From NCBI GenBank assembly GCA_002150815.3, contig NDFF03000098.1:1-64000 (forward strand): a DNA stretch of 64,000 bases. Reading direction: 5' to 3'. Made by a program: the position numbers and the translations under genes. The DNA is from Grammothele lineata. Its lineage: Eukaryota; Basidiomycota; Agaricomycetes; Polyporales; Polyporaceae. Positions 45,000 through 56,444 of this stretch are shown piece by piece. The stretch's first letter is position 1, and each line of letters begins with the position of its first letter. The notes under the pieces were generated by a model. It ran no database searches. It saw only the letters and a list, made by a program, of their open reading frames with translations, and was not told where the DNA came from.

Positions 45000-46726
45000 A
45001 TGGTCGACCTCATCACCACAAACCTCATCTCCGGATTCCTCGAATTCGTCCTCTTCGGCATATTCCTCATCCTCTGCCCCGTCGCGCTGACGCTCCTCGT
45101 CCGTCGTCACCGCGCCGCGGCCGGGCAGCGCGTCGGTGCACCGGGCCTTGATAGCCAGACCACCGCCGTGAGCAGCTCCCGCGTGGCTGTGGGCCTTCGT
45201 CGGGCTCTTGCACTCGTACAGTCTTGGAGCGCTACCGTGTGGGCACTGCGACGGTCTCCCCTGATTATTGCCAACGTGCTATTCCTCTTCTTTAACACCG
45301 TTGTGAGTATCAGAGCGAATAGGTGTAAACCATTACGTCTAATTGTTACGGTTCGCACTCGTCGTAATCTGAACAGCACTTTATCTTCTCGGCTCGACGT
45401 TTAATAGTGGCAACCGTCCAGATCGGAGGGGGTGCCCCCACTGTGGCGTTCTTGTTAGACCTCAGAGAACGCACGCAGGTTGCGCGTCTGATTCTCTTGG
45501 TGGTCAATGCGTTTATTGGCGATCTAGTAATTGTGCGAGTTCTTCCGTATGCCTTGGCTTAACACTCTGCTAATGGTGTTCTTTTGCTATAGACCTACCG
45601 TGCATGGATCGTCTGGAATGAGAACTGGAAGATGGCCGCGTTTCCGTTATTCGCTGTCTTAGGTCTTTTAGGTACGTTTCGGTTGTTAAAGGTTACCAGG
45701 AAGTCTAGCTTATTTCAGTAACTCTAGTGGCTGGGTCTGGAATGATCCACCAGTTCACCATCTCGCACTCAAGCACTGGGGTGTTCACGGCTACGATTAG
45801 CCCATGGATCACGAGCATGGCTACGATGTCTCTTTGGTGCGCCTCCCTCTCGTCTATAGCCTCTTCCCTCGCTTTCTAAAGTTGATTTTGATCACGACGC
45901 CATGTATTTCTCATAGCACGAATGTATACTGCACGGGTGCGTACGCGTCGAGTTCTTTTCATGTACGCTGCTCGTCCCTGCGATGTCAAGCCGACACTGC
46001 ATTGCAGCCGTTATAGCGTATCGCATCTGGTCTTGCAGCAGACGCGCTAAGAATGCGGGGCTCTCGAGCGATGACAATCACGTTTTGGTATGTCCTGCCT
46101 CCCCCAGTGCTCCCGGATCACCGTGTCCATTATTATCTCATTGCTCCCTTCCCCCAGAGAGCAATGGCCATCTTCGTCGAGAGCGCCGCACTGTGGACGT
46201 GAGTGTCTATTCGCCTTCATTCTTTCACCACTCATTCTGAACGCCCATTTCCGGCCACAGGGGGTGGATCATACTTTATTTGGTTTGGTACCTTACAGAT
46301 TCCTCATTCGAGACGATCGGCTCGGGATGCATGAGCATCGTGAACGCAATTACCTTCACGCTCATTACCGTCCGCGTCGGGCTCGGCTGGTCCCCGGAAT
46401 CGGGTGGCGTGGACGCCGCTCGCGCTGGGGGTGGCGTAGGGTCTTCCGTGCGCTGGGCACCACCGGCGTCACAGGTGACGGGGCCCGGCCACGGATATCC
46501 GTCGGTACTTTCTGGCCGCGGGACGTACGCCCGTGAAGGAGAGGTGACTTCGCGCTTGAGCGGCGGAGGAGAGGCACCTATCCTGCTCGTGAACATGACA
46601 GATGCAATGAAGCAAGGCGTCGACCGAGGCAGCCGCGCATCTCAGGAACGTGAGGAGGTGGATATTGATGTGGAAAAGGGAGAAAAGAGTCTGACGGCCG
46701 CAGTTTCGTCGGACGGCGACTTCTGA
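45000..46726 (+). CDS. Seven-helix membrane protein, family copy 3
   Basis: Eight exons (45000-45302, 45377-45532, 45593-45671, 45719-45836, 45917-45936, 46008-46087, 46158-46198, 46261-46726) give 420 residues. The exon pattern 79, 20, 80 and 41 nt is shared with copies 1 and 2, while exons 1, 2 and 4 differ slightly in length. It starts LITTNLISGFLEFVLFGIFL, then SPLIIANVLF, LLVVNAFIGDLVI, TYRAWIVWNENW, TNVYCTGAVIAYRIW, FVESAALWTGWIILYLVWYL and VNAITFTLITVRVGLG. The C-terminal tail of about 100 residues is polar and Gly-rich, ending in an acidic segment. It is more distant from the other two than they are from each other. Function unknown. Confidence 0.82.
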
Positions 46727-47953
46727 GGCGTGGCTGAGCGCGTATTCGAATTCGTTCCTTACGAGACTTCCCGTCCCTGTACTCGCTCTATGTATATTAT
46801 TATCAGCCTACAAGACATCGCGCAACCTTCAAAACCGATCAGCATTACCAGCCTTGACGCGCGGTCAAGCAGTACAACTGGCCGGACCGAGAAAGCAAGA
46901 AATTGAAGTTCAACTCATGATAAATTCCGCCTCAAATCGCCGGAATCATCCTCATAACTTGCCCGTTGTGAAGTAGACGACGGGGCCGTATAGACATTGG
47001 CCCTCTGACGAGTGGCTCTGACTGGGCTGAGCTGACAATGTGTCGCGCTGACCGGCATGAGGGAACCTTGAGTTGAAGCAGTCACGATGAGTATGGCGTC
47101 TATCCCTGCTATCAAACTAGCTCACTTCGCGAGCGGGGCGGTTGGAGCTCGTGCTATGTTCACAGCAATTATCATGGATATCAGGCCTCAGGTTCCAATC
47201 TGGCCTCTGCGCAGCAAGCACACGTACAATATAGCCTTGGATTATGAGATTTGAGAGCTTGAGAAGCCAGGCCCGGGAGCCTATCATGTCCCGAGAAGAG
47301 GCGAGAAGCTCGATTTCATTATGTTAGACGCCCGTTGCTACGTCAACATTACGTTATCTATTTGTGCATATTTGCCATGTTCCTCGCCTTGGCTTGGCAC
47401 TGGCGGCCTCCAAGTTTGCATTGGCGTTCGACGAGTCGCACAACTCGAAGCTCACAGTCTCAGACTTCATTAGTTCACTACCGTACAAGAATCTGAACTA
47501 CTAATACTCCTCTTGGAGGATTCTCATGGCAGCCTCGCCATATCACTCGTCAACCGCCGGCGGTCACCACTATCCGACTCCGAGCCCAATGAATTCGCCG
47601 TGCTTCCATTTCTGTCGTAAGAACTGTTGCGCCCTGGTCCCTGGCGAGCCGTAAATACATCTCCACTCACAGCCATCTGCTTCTCAAGGTTTTGTTTTCT
47701 CTCAGGCAAGGAATCAAGTCCGTATCCATCGTACTATACAGGAGGTTCTGCCTCTCACGAGCCATCGAACTCACTACCTCGATCACACACGTTCTCCGGT
47801 GTAAAAACGGCTCAACTGCCGTATTGAAACACAGGTCTCACTCGGCATCTAGATGTTGCATCCGGAGCAAACTTATAGGTCTATCCTACTGCTACATAAG
47901 ACTCGTATCGGGCTTCGGAGAATAGGCCATACTCACCTGTCTCAGCTCCTAAG
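46727..47953. other. Long intergenic stretch, no gene recognised
   Basis: About 1.2 kb between copy 3 and the first DUF6534 gene. Only short frames; the right end is presumably promoter. Confidence 0.4.
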
Positions 47954-49978
47954 ATGGTCGTCCCGATCCTTGCTGGCTTCAATTTGAGCACCACACTAGG
48001 CATGCTCTTTCTCGGAGTCGCCCTATCATCCATGTGAGTATTTACGTCTTCCTACAAACTTGCACATTGACGTAGCATGTTCTGCAGTATCTACGGCATC
48101 AACAGTTTGCAAGCTTTCCACTATTATCGTTCGTTGAGGGCGAAGAATGACGGCTATCGTCTCCATGGGCTTGTACGCTCTCAACTACTCTCACGCATCT
48201 TAGATTATTGTGTTCACCTCCTTCGCTCACGATAGGTCGCATTCCTTCTGTGCGCCTCGCGTGATGGACGCAGACTGAGATGATACTGACATTACTATGC
48301 AGAGCCATCGATACTATTCATCAGGCGTTCGTCATTCATGGCGTGTTCAACTATCTCATCACCGATTTTGACGATCCAATTGCACTGCTCACCACAGTGA
48401 TCTGGTGAGTGAACATTGGGGCGCATTCTGACCTCCAATCGTCGCATGCCAACGATAACTTGTAGGAGTATACCAGTGAGTGTTAGGATTCTCACGAGCC
48501 GGATACATCCTCTGGTTTTCATATGCAGCATTGACTGTTGGCTCCCCAGTCCCAAATGGTACTTAATGTAAGTGCTTAACGAATCACGCTGCGTGATTTC
48601 TAGTTGAACTCCCCACGTTAGGGCATCACGAATGCCGTTATGAACGCGTAACCCACAGCATTTTTATTATTTTCCGCCCATGCTGACACTATGATACGAA
48701 TAGCTTTTTGATCACGCGCCTGTACAATCGTCAGTTAATCTCTTTGCTCTCCTAGTCGACGTTAACACCAGTGATCTAGTTAGCCACAACATCTACTTGA
48801 CAGTTGTAGCCGTGAGTATCTAGCGTGTTATAATGCCTCAACTTCGCCTGACGGGTTCCTTCAGAGTGTTCTCGCGGTCGCGACATTCAGTATGTATCGT
48901 TGTACGATTACGTATCTGATCTGAAAGCTGAACCACAATGGGCCAGTCCTCACAGAAGGTGAACATCTTATGACTTAAGGTATCCCTCACGAAGTATCAC
49001 TGATATCCTGACTAGCGTTCGCTGCCCGCATGTAAGCCCACGAATCCGCTCGTTCATATGGTTAGACCCTCGGTGCTCAACATTAATCACAGATACAGAT
49101 TCACCAACGCGTTCATAGCCGCTCGTAGCTTGACGGTATGTCTACATTCTATATATCGAACGGCGATTATGCGGATACTGATCTTTGAGTCCACCTCAGC
49201 GCTTGGGAATAGCGGCACTCGGGATATCCGTGGGCACGGATTTGCTAATCGGCTTCACTTTGTGGTATTATCTGCACAAGAGCCGCACGGGGCTGCGCCA
49301 GTTAGTCGCTCATCTCAAGAGGTGTCACAGGCTCAAGCGTGGACAATGTTCCTCCTCCTCCTCTTAGATCGAACGACATGATTACCAAGTTGATCATCAT
49401 CAGTATCACGACCGGTCTGCTCACTGCGTGCGCCCTTTCCTCTTGCGTTATGAGATGGTGCTTACCCCGATCCTATGCAGAATGTGCGATCTAGGAGATC
49501 TGATTTCGGTGCGTTCCCGGTTGCGATCCTCTCTACAACCATACACGCACGCTCATGAGGAACCTGACAGTACGTCGCTGCGCAAGACAACCTCTACGAC
49601 CTCTGCCTCAACTTCATTCTTGGAAAGCGTGAGTTATGCGCACAGCTATCTCTTTACCACGATCATTCTGATACTAGGCACCTCCAGTGTATGTCAACGC
49701 AGTATTCACGACGTGCGCACCCGGAGTACTTCTACACAGGCTTCGATAGCTAATGACCATGCAGCCTCAACCTACGCCAATACGTGAGGAGTACATCCAG
49801 TGATGGGCAGAGCAGAAACGCAGTCTCAGACGCCATATTCATATCTGGGGGGTCTGTGTATGTGCAGAATCAGCGCGATCGTGGCCTCGAGCCGTCGAAT
49901 TCCGGTGGAGATCCCACTCCCGTGGACCACGCCGAGAAGGGTTTTGCGAATGAAAAGGTACGAGTGGACCGCTATTAG
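47954..49978 (+). CDS. DUF6534-type seven-helix membrane protein 1
   Basis: A many-exon gene; most junctions can be followed but not all. Exon 1 is 47954-48033 (MVVPILAGFNLSTTLGMLFL). Later pieces: IYGINSLQAFHYYRSL, VAFLLCASAIDTIHQAFVIH, NYLITDFDDPIALLTTVIWS, ITRLYNLDVNTSD, YLTVVASVLAVATFS, GTDLLIGFTLWYYLHKSRTG, SNDMITKLIIISITTGLLTA, VYVNAVFTTLNLRQYV, then a polar tail ending at 49978. The SRTG...TTGLLT...VYVNA...LNLR series is the DUF6534 signature. One intron in the second third would need a GC donor (GCGTGA near 48260), and the stretch around 48950-49130 is not resolved, so partial decay cannot be excluded. Family function is unknown. Confidence 0.65.
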
Positions 49979-50261
49979 TTGGTACGGGCTTTACATTCAT
50001 ACCACGCTTTATCCCTAGATGTCCGGTGGCGAGCCATGCGAGGATTCTCTCCCAGTCGGATTATCTTCCGCAGCCACTGTCTGATGAGGGCGATGTGGCG
50101 CGTCGTATATGCAATAATATCGCTTCTTGGATACAACGATGAAAGAGTCCTATGAAAGAAGATGTGCCCGCTGAGATTCCGTATTACGAAGCCTAGCAAG
50201 ACACCGACGGAGAGACAGGAAAAAGAGCGTTCCAATAACGTAGTATCTGTGCCGTCGTCAC

Positions 50262-51869
50262 TCAAACATAGGTCGATGCCGCGCGGGGAGGCATCCCAGC
50301 CTACCGATTGAGCAGGGCACGTCAGAGGTGACAGAAACTCATGATGAAAGCGTAGACAGTACCTTCTCATAGATCCTCTCGATACACTGGAGCTCGGATA
50401 TCGTCGTGTCCGGGCTGGGCCAGTACTGCGGCTCGCGTCCACGCACTTTATCCACAAACGCCTCCAGCTGGTACCGGTACCTATTCCAGCGCGAAACACG
50501 TCAACGAGCCGCGCAATAGTCAGCATAGTCGTCATCGATAATCCGGACGAAACGGAACTCACGACGTCCACCACGCTTCGCCTTTCCCCTGTTTCGGCTT
50601 GTACACCCTCTCCGTGCGCGCCTTCCCCCCGCGCGGCCGGACGGAGATAGAGTGCATCGTCGACGGCAGAGGGAAGTTGAAAAATTCGACCTCGCCGCCC
50701 TCCATCTTGAGCACGACACTCAGCTGGGGCATATGTGGGAGCAGCCCGAACGGGCCCCAGCCGGGCAAGCCGAAGTCACAAAGTGTTTCGCCTGTCGGCG
50801 CGTCTGATCCTGAGCCTGATGGACCGAGGGCGAAGGTACAGTGCATGGCGCGGTCGACCCGCGTGTCTGAGTGGATACTCGTCGAGGATGCGCGCGTGAC
50901 TTCCGGGACGACCGTGTCTGTGCCAGTGAGATAGCGGATTGCGGCGAGGGGATATACTGACATGCAGGATGTTAACAGTCATACCCCGCGGAGATCATCG
51001 AAACAAGAGTACCGCCCATGTCCATAGTCGATCCTCCGCCGAGGTCATATTGAAACCGAACGTCATCTTTGAGGAAGAACAACGGAGACAGAAGGCTGGG
51101 TATGGTGAACTTGGCTTCTGCACTCTTGACCTTGCCCAGCTCTCCGCTTGACACGATCTCCTTCACGCGCTGCGTAGCTGGATGGAATCTGGGGGAACCC
51201 AAATAGTCAGCCAATCTGATAGATAGAGGTACGAGTAAGAAACGAGGTAGTACGTGAAATGAATTGCCTCTAGAACAACGAGGTTCTTCTCTTGAGCTAG
51301 AGAGAATATCTGCCGGGCCTCGTCGGCAGTGTCCGTCATCGGCTTCTCTACGAGAACGTGTTTTCCTGCTCTCAGTACCCGCATAGTCCACTCGAAGTGC
51401 AAACCATTCGGTAGCTTCAAGGAAATCAGATATAAGCGATAAAATATGATACGCACGACGGGTAGCACGTACTGGGTTATACACCACGTCGATGTCGGGA
51501 TCATCCAAGAGCGCTGTGGAGTTCCCAACTCTCAGTAAGCAAATGTCGCCCTCGATGGTAGAAAGATACATACCCTGATAACATCCGGTGCCCGCATACA
51601 CTTTCGCAATGCCATTAGCCTTAGCGTACTTGTCGCCCCTGGCCTTGTCGCGACAAGCGACTGCGGTGATGGAGACGTCGGGATGGCTCTTTGCAGGCGT
51701 CAAGAGCGCGTCTGGCCCGATGCGCGCAGCACCAAGGATCCCGAACCTGAGGGGATTCTCCGTCTTCGGAGACATGGGAGGCCATTTGGTCTAAGTAAGA
51801 ATCAGTTAGACTCAGGATGAACGGAGAAGACCTGGACAAGCGGTGATGAACCTGTATCATTCGCAGCAT
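50262..51869 (-). CDS. Gfo/Idh/MocA-family dehydrogenase, copy B
   Basis: Eight exons (51869-51852, 51790-51574, 51513-51473, 51414-51254, 51188-51013, 50956-50563, 50480-50363, 50300-50262) give 387 residues. Exon lengths 18, 217, 41, 161, 176, 394 and 118 equal those of copy A (25408-27010); only the last exon differs by one codon. RFGILGAARIG is the NADP-binding motif; GKHVLVEKPMTDTADEAR carries the catalytic-domain EKP signature; GGGSTMDMG and YPLAAIRYLTG follow. The predicted activity is oxidation of a sugar or dihydrodiol with NADP, as in dimeric dihydrodiol and xylose dehydrogenases. All introns are GT-AG, including the one where copy A has GC. The start in a separate 18-nt exon is inferred from its conservation in both copies. 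Confidence 0.87.
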
Positions 51870-52319
51870 CTTGACCGCGATCGCTGGATTCTACGTGATT
51901 TGGGACACTGAATAATAAACGAGGTTTGTAAAGAGGGCTCGAGAGTGACGATGTAAAGGAAAGATAGCAGTGTGGCGCAGCCGCGAAAACAAACATATCC
52001 CCATAGGGCGCAACCGAGCCTCCTGACGCCATACGGTATTGAAAGTTGACCAAGGCAACGGCATCAGAGCACATGGACCAGACGATAATGAACCCGAGCC
52101 ACACCGTGGGCAGTCGGGATGGCGCCGACGGTAGTGTCTTGACTTCTTGTTGCGTCTCTACTACGTTAGACCCGGCGGGAGCTGTCATTGCTACATATAA
52201 CTGGAGCCCGGCGGAGACACCCTTGCCACGACCTGCCCTAAATCGTTGCGACGTGGGGGCCGTCTGATCCATAAGCGCCTGTGCACCTCTAGAAGGCCTG
52301 CGACAGCCAACTTCAAGCA
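51870..52319. other. Intergenic upstream of dehydrogenase copy B
   Basis: Contains the dehydrogenase promoter on the minus strand. A 172-codon minus-strand frame (51802-52320) overlaps the first dehydrogenase exon in another frame and has no recognised motif. Confidence 0.35.
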
Positions 52320-52554
52320 AGCAGCCGATCAGTGTTTCCTAGCCGCGGGACGTATGTACCCACGGATACGCATGCGTATCCACGCCGTAGTCGGGTGTGA
52401 GGAGGGAGCAGCCGCCCTTTTAAAAAGCATAACTGCGATGAAGCGGAGCGTGGATCAAGTCGGTCAGGTCTCCGACGCTAGTGTCGAGGAGGAGGCGGGC
52501 AACTTGAAAGACATGGATCTAGCCCGGAACGAAACATTGCGAGGCGACGTCTGA
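52320..52554 (+). pseudogene. Possible 3' remnant of a seven-helix family gene
   Basis: The open frame ending at 52554 finishes with LLKSITAMKRSVDQ followed by an acidic, EEE-containing stretch. This resembles the tail of seven-helix copy 3 (LLVNMTDAMKQGVD followed by an EREEVDID stretch), and LAAGRMYPR upstream resembles LSGRGTYAR in that tail. No membrane-spanning exons are found upstream. Its place, divergent from dehydrogenase copy B, matches that of copy 1 beside dehydrogenase copy A. The similarity is short and in a variable region, so this is tentative. Confidence 0.35.
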
Positions 52555-53050
52555 ACGTATCGCGCGAGCTGATGCGCCGGTTTCAATGTCAACTTCACTC
52601 TACATGCTCTCCTTCGGCGCATACACAAAACAGAACATCCGATTATTAGCCCATCATAAACTTGGCGTGAGTGAGCGACGAGCGTCGAGCGGTGACTATA
52701 GCTACAGCAGAAGTCCGAATGTCAGGACTCGACAAGCGATACATACAGAGGAGCGAATGTGCGAAGGAAGGAACGAGAGCGCGCGGGAGAGATACATCGC
52801 GGAAGCGGTAGCGCTACAAAAGGAGTGTCATGAGGGGTTCGTAACGAGGGGCAGGAAATAAGCGTTCTAAGTGAACGTCCGGGTTATTAAGAGGGTCCTA
52901 CACCATGGCGGCCCGTGTACGATATATAACGAGGGAAAGTGAAGTGAATGAAAACGTCAGGATGCCCGAAACGAAGAAACATAGGAAAAAAAGACAACCA
53001 GGGACCGACTGGCGACCAGAGAAGGGCGACGTCGACCAGCGTGCCACCCA
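52555..53050. other. Intergenic, no gene recognised
   Basis: About 500 bp; a 91-codon frame (52586-52861) has no recognisable feature. Confidence 0.4.
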
Positions 53051-54841
53051 TCACGACGTCGCTGCCGCCGTACTGCTCGCAGCAGCGGTCGTCGAGCTCG
53101 TCGACGAGCCAAACTGACACAGCCCGCACCCGCCCTGTGCGGCGCTGAGACCCGTCCCACGCGCGTCGCATGTCTGCAGGCTGCCGAGCGAGCAGAACGA
53201 CGCGGTGCCGGAGAGCTGCGGGTTGTTCGTGAGCGTGAGCTCTTGAAGCGACGCTGGGAACTTGGACGGCGGGGAGCCGGAGAGGGAGTTGTTGTCGAGG
53301 TGCAGTTCGACTAGGGAGGTGAACTCGGAGAGATCGGAGGGGAGGGATCCGGAAAGAGACGTGGAGGAGAGATCGCTAGAAGAATAGGTGTCAATCAAGG
53401 GGGTTAAATATAGGTGTGGGTAGGGTGCTTACAGGGTACGAAGCGTCTGACCTGCTGAGCTGGAGAGTAGCGCAGAGATGGGGTTGGTCGGGAGAGGCTG
53501 GTTGTTGATAACCCTAGACTGGGGTCAGAAGCTAGATTCATGAAGAAAAACGAAGAGTGCACTCACAAGTTCGCCAGAGGCAAAGACGAGAATAGAGACG
53601 TCATATCCCCAGTCATCTGCGCGTTCTTCACCAACGTCAGGGTGCTCACGTTGGTGAGCGAACCGGAGCCGATGAGGCCTACAGCGGTAGACTCTAGGTT
53701 GAGGGTCACAAGCGTACTGAGAGACTTGAGAGACGTTGGGAAGTCGCCGGCTGTGCCGAGGAGTTAGGGCTGTCGTGATACGAAAATCGACAATAAATCA
53801 GCTTACCAGGAATATTGCTATCACCAACGATCTCCAAGCTCGTAAGGCCACTGAGCGCTGATAGCTCATCTGGGATCTTTGCAGGAACAGCAGGGAAGGA
53901 CAGTTGACTGAGGGGAATGCATAGCTTAGCGACAACCCATGTGTTCTAAGAAATAGCTGTACTCACATGGAGGATACTCGTCCAAAGCCGTCACACTGCA
54001 CACCCGACCAAGCGCAAAAGCGCACATCCTTCGCCCAACCGCCGTTTGACAGCCCCTGTTGCCCATCCCCGCTTGCGTTGTCGAAGATACTGCGAAGCCC
54101 ACAGAATTGGATGGCGTTCGCGATAACCTCGCTGTCATTCGAGCTGCTGGAAACGTTCGAAGGCACGCTCTGCAGCGTAGAAAGGCATGTTGAACAGGGA
54201 TAAGACGTAGGGTCTGTCGGTGCGTTCAGCGAGAACTGTGAGATGCAGTTCTGTGCGTCGGCCGAAAGTCCGTTGGAAGACGTCGTTGTCGGCGTTGTCG
54301 ATGACGACGACTTCGATGACAATTGTACGACGCGAACGTTGAGGAAGATGGTGTTGCCAAAGAGGAAGAGGAGAAAGATGATGAGGGCGACGAGGAGTAC
54401 CGTATGCCGCCTTCGCCGGTCATTGTGGGCTTGACAGTGCTCACAGAACTTCCGCTTCTCGATCTCCAGTGGCGGCCAGGACCGCAGACGGGGTTCTCGC
54501 ATAGGAACCCACTCCGACTTGGGGGTTTGTGTGGGCATCCGAATATCGAAGAACATCTTTGTAAGACGATCGCGAAAGTGAGGAGTTTGAGGAGGGGTGG
54601 TCTTTCCGAGCTCGGGGTCGCGAGTGACAGACTTGATGGTCGTGGTATTTGTCCAGGCAGAATGGGAGCGGGCGTGGTTGGCGCGTGTTAGAGAGTGCGT
54701 TGAAGAGTGACGTGACTCCGGAGAAAAATGAGAGGCCTCGATGGGGTAGTCGGGAGGCGGAACAGTGACTGCAGGGGGTGCATGAGGTCTGGGGGAGCGG
54801 TCCCAGTCGTACTTGGAGGATAAAGGAGGGTAGTTGCTCAT
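53051..54841 (-). CDS. Type II membrane protein with leucine-rich repeats
   Basis: Five exons (54841-53967, 53907-53807, 53750-53567, 53513-53433, 53375-53051) give 521 residues. The start is MSNYPPLSSKYDW; an in-frame ATG 33 nt upstream is possible. About 145 Ser/Pro-rich cytoplasmic residues include a CEHCQ motif, then RRRR and one membrane helix (TVLLVALIIFLLFLFGNTIF). Outside follow a Ser/Thr-rich stalk, a Cys-rich cap (CISQF, CSTCL, FCGL, FCAWSGVQCD) as in plant-type LRR caps, LRR-like segments (LTSLEIVGDSNI, LVTLNLESTAVG, LVELHLDNNSLSG, LQELTLTNNPQLSG) and a second Cys cluster (FCSL, TCDARG, CGLCQ). It is probably a cell-surface or secreted-domain recognition protein; the ligand is unknown. 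Confidence 0.82.
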
Positions 54842-55460
54842 GGCGGTTCGTGGTCGTGGTCGTGGAGTGTGCAAAGGAGAAGGGCGGTATGTCTAAGCGG
54901 CCATTCTGCTCTTTATCCTGCAGGCATAAACTGGAGACAGCGGCAAAGTGGGAGGCGGGGAACAATAGGAAACGCACAATAGACCACTCCGCCAACGACC
55001 TCGAGAGAGGACGCATGTCCCGGCCGACGTCCTTGCGCCTCATTGCCTCATGCTTTACGTGGCCCGTGCTGACCGACGAGGCGGTGGGCCACGGGTTGTA
55101 AGCTGGACATCATCGGGGCCTTCGAGGAATCGTGTAGACTCGCTGTTTAGCGTGAGCGAGTTCCCCCGCTGATTGCTTCAGGGCGACACTCTAAGGGAAT
55201 GAGAAAGCACACAGAACGTCGAGGAGGGCATGTAGTACGCAAGATAGGTTATGATTGACAGAGGCGAGCGCAACGTTAGAGGCGACGAGCAAGGGCCTCT
55301 GCGCGATGTCCGAGCATGCCTCGGCCGTGGCGGCATTGTTTGCGTCTATTTGCCTTCCGCCACGCGAGCGGGCGCCTAACAAACGCGTACCGCCAGCTCC
55401 GCGGGCGGCGGCGAAGGCAGCAACGACGACCGACCCTCCATCCCCGACGACCACCCCACG
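54842..55460. promoter_or_regulatory. Divergent promoter region, LRR protein and clathrin light chain
   Basis: About 620 bp between two start codons on opposite strands. The segment next to the clathrin gene is G+C-rich and probably its leader. No TATA box recognised. Confidence 0.45.
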
Positions 55461-56444
55461 ATGAGCGACTTCCTACAGCGCGAAAACGAAATCCTCGGAG
55501 ACGAGTTTGGCACCCCCACCGGCGGCTCGTTTGCGACCGCGGCAGGCGGCGACATCGACTTCGACCGCGCAGCCTCTGCCTTCCCCGAAATCTCACTAGA
55601 TGGCTCTGGCGACTTCTCCATGCCCCCGCCCGCCGCGGCGCCCCCTATGAGCGCGTCAAGCAGCTTTGCGTTTGACGACTTCAGCACGCCCCCATCGCGC
55701 ACTACTGAAGTCAAGGTCACCGGCGACGATGAGATTGACAAGTTCGAGAGCGAGTTCCCGGACATCGAAATTCCCCAGGTGAGCACACATCTTTGCTCAA
55801 CTAAGGCGTAGGATGTACGCTAACCTCATGACCTCAGACAATAACTGCTCCTTCCATGCCACCGCCCACCTTTGAGCAGACCCCTACGTTCGCACCGAAG
55901 CCCGCATACTCCTCAACACCAATCTTGAACCAGCAGCTGGAAGAGGATGAGCCCCAGATTATCAAGTGCGTTGATCCCTACGTAGAGACTGGCAGTCAGT
56001 TGCTGACGGTTATATGCGTAGGGACTGGAAAGAGAAGCAGGCCGCTGAGATCAAGGCTCGGGATGAGGCGTCGAGAGAGAAGCGGCAAGAAACCATCGGC
56101 AAGGCCGAGCGCTCCATTGACCAGTTCTACGAGGAGTACGCCGCTAAGAAGGAACGTAGCATTCGCGAGAACAAGTGCGTCTTCTCTTCCCCTTCTCCAG
56201 AGACCTCTTGTTGACGCGCTCCATCTTTAGGGAGCACGAGGAGCAGTTCCTCAGCGAACTCTCAACCTCACTGTCACAAGGGACGACTTGGCAGCGGATT
56301 TGTGATATCATCGAACTCCAGAACTCGCAGAGCAAAACGATTGCGCGCACGGGTCCCGGCGCGACTGACCTCACACGTTTCAAAGAGGTCCTCCTCCGCC
56401 TCAAGCGGGAGGGCGATGCGGCTCCGGGCGCAGCGGGATACTAG
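55461..56444 (+). CDS. CLC1: Clathrin light chain
   Basis: Four exons (55461-55778, 55838-55965, 56022-56174, 56231-56444) give 270 residues. The N-terminal part is acidic and Phe-rich (MSDFLQRENEILGDEF; FESEFPDIEIPQ), the Pro-rich linker follows, and the middle is a charged helix (KDWKEKQAAEIKARDEASRE, KAERSIDQFYEEYAAKKERS) that binds the clathrin heavy chain. The C-terminus has GTTWQRICDIIELQNSQSKT and DLTRFKEVLLRLKREG, the conserved ending of fungal clathrin light chains. It works in coated vesicle formation at the plasma membrane and Golgi. The promoter side faces the LRR gene divergently. Length and all motifs are as expected for a working gene. Confidence 0.95.

Noticed and set aside
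51802..52320. 172-codon minus-strand frame overlapping dehydrogenase B exon 1
   Set aside because: It is in a different frame from the conserved MLRMIQ exon and has no counterpart in copy A.
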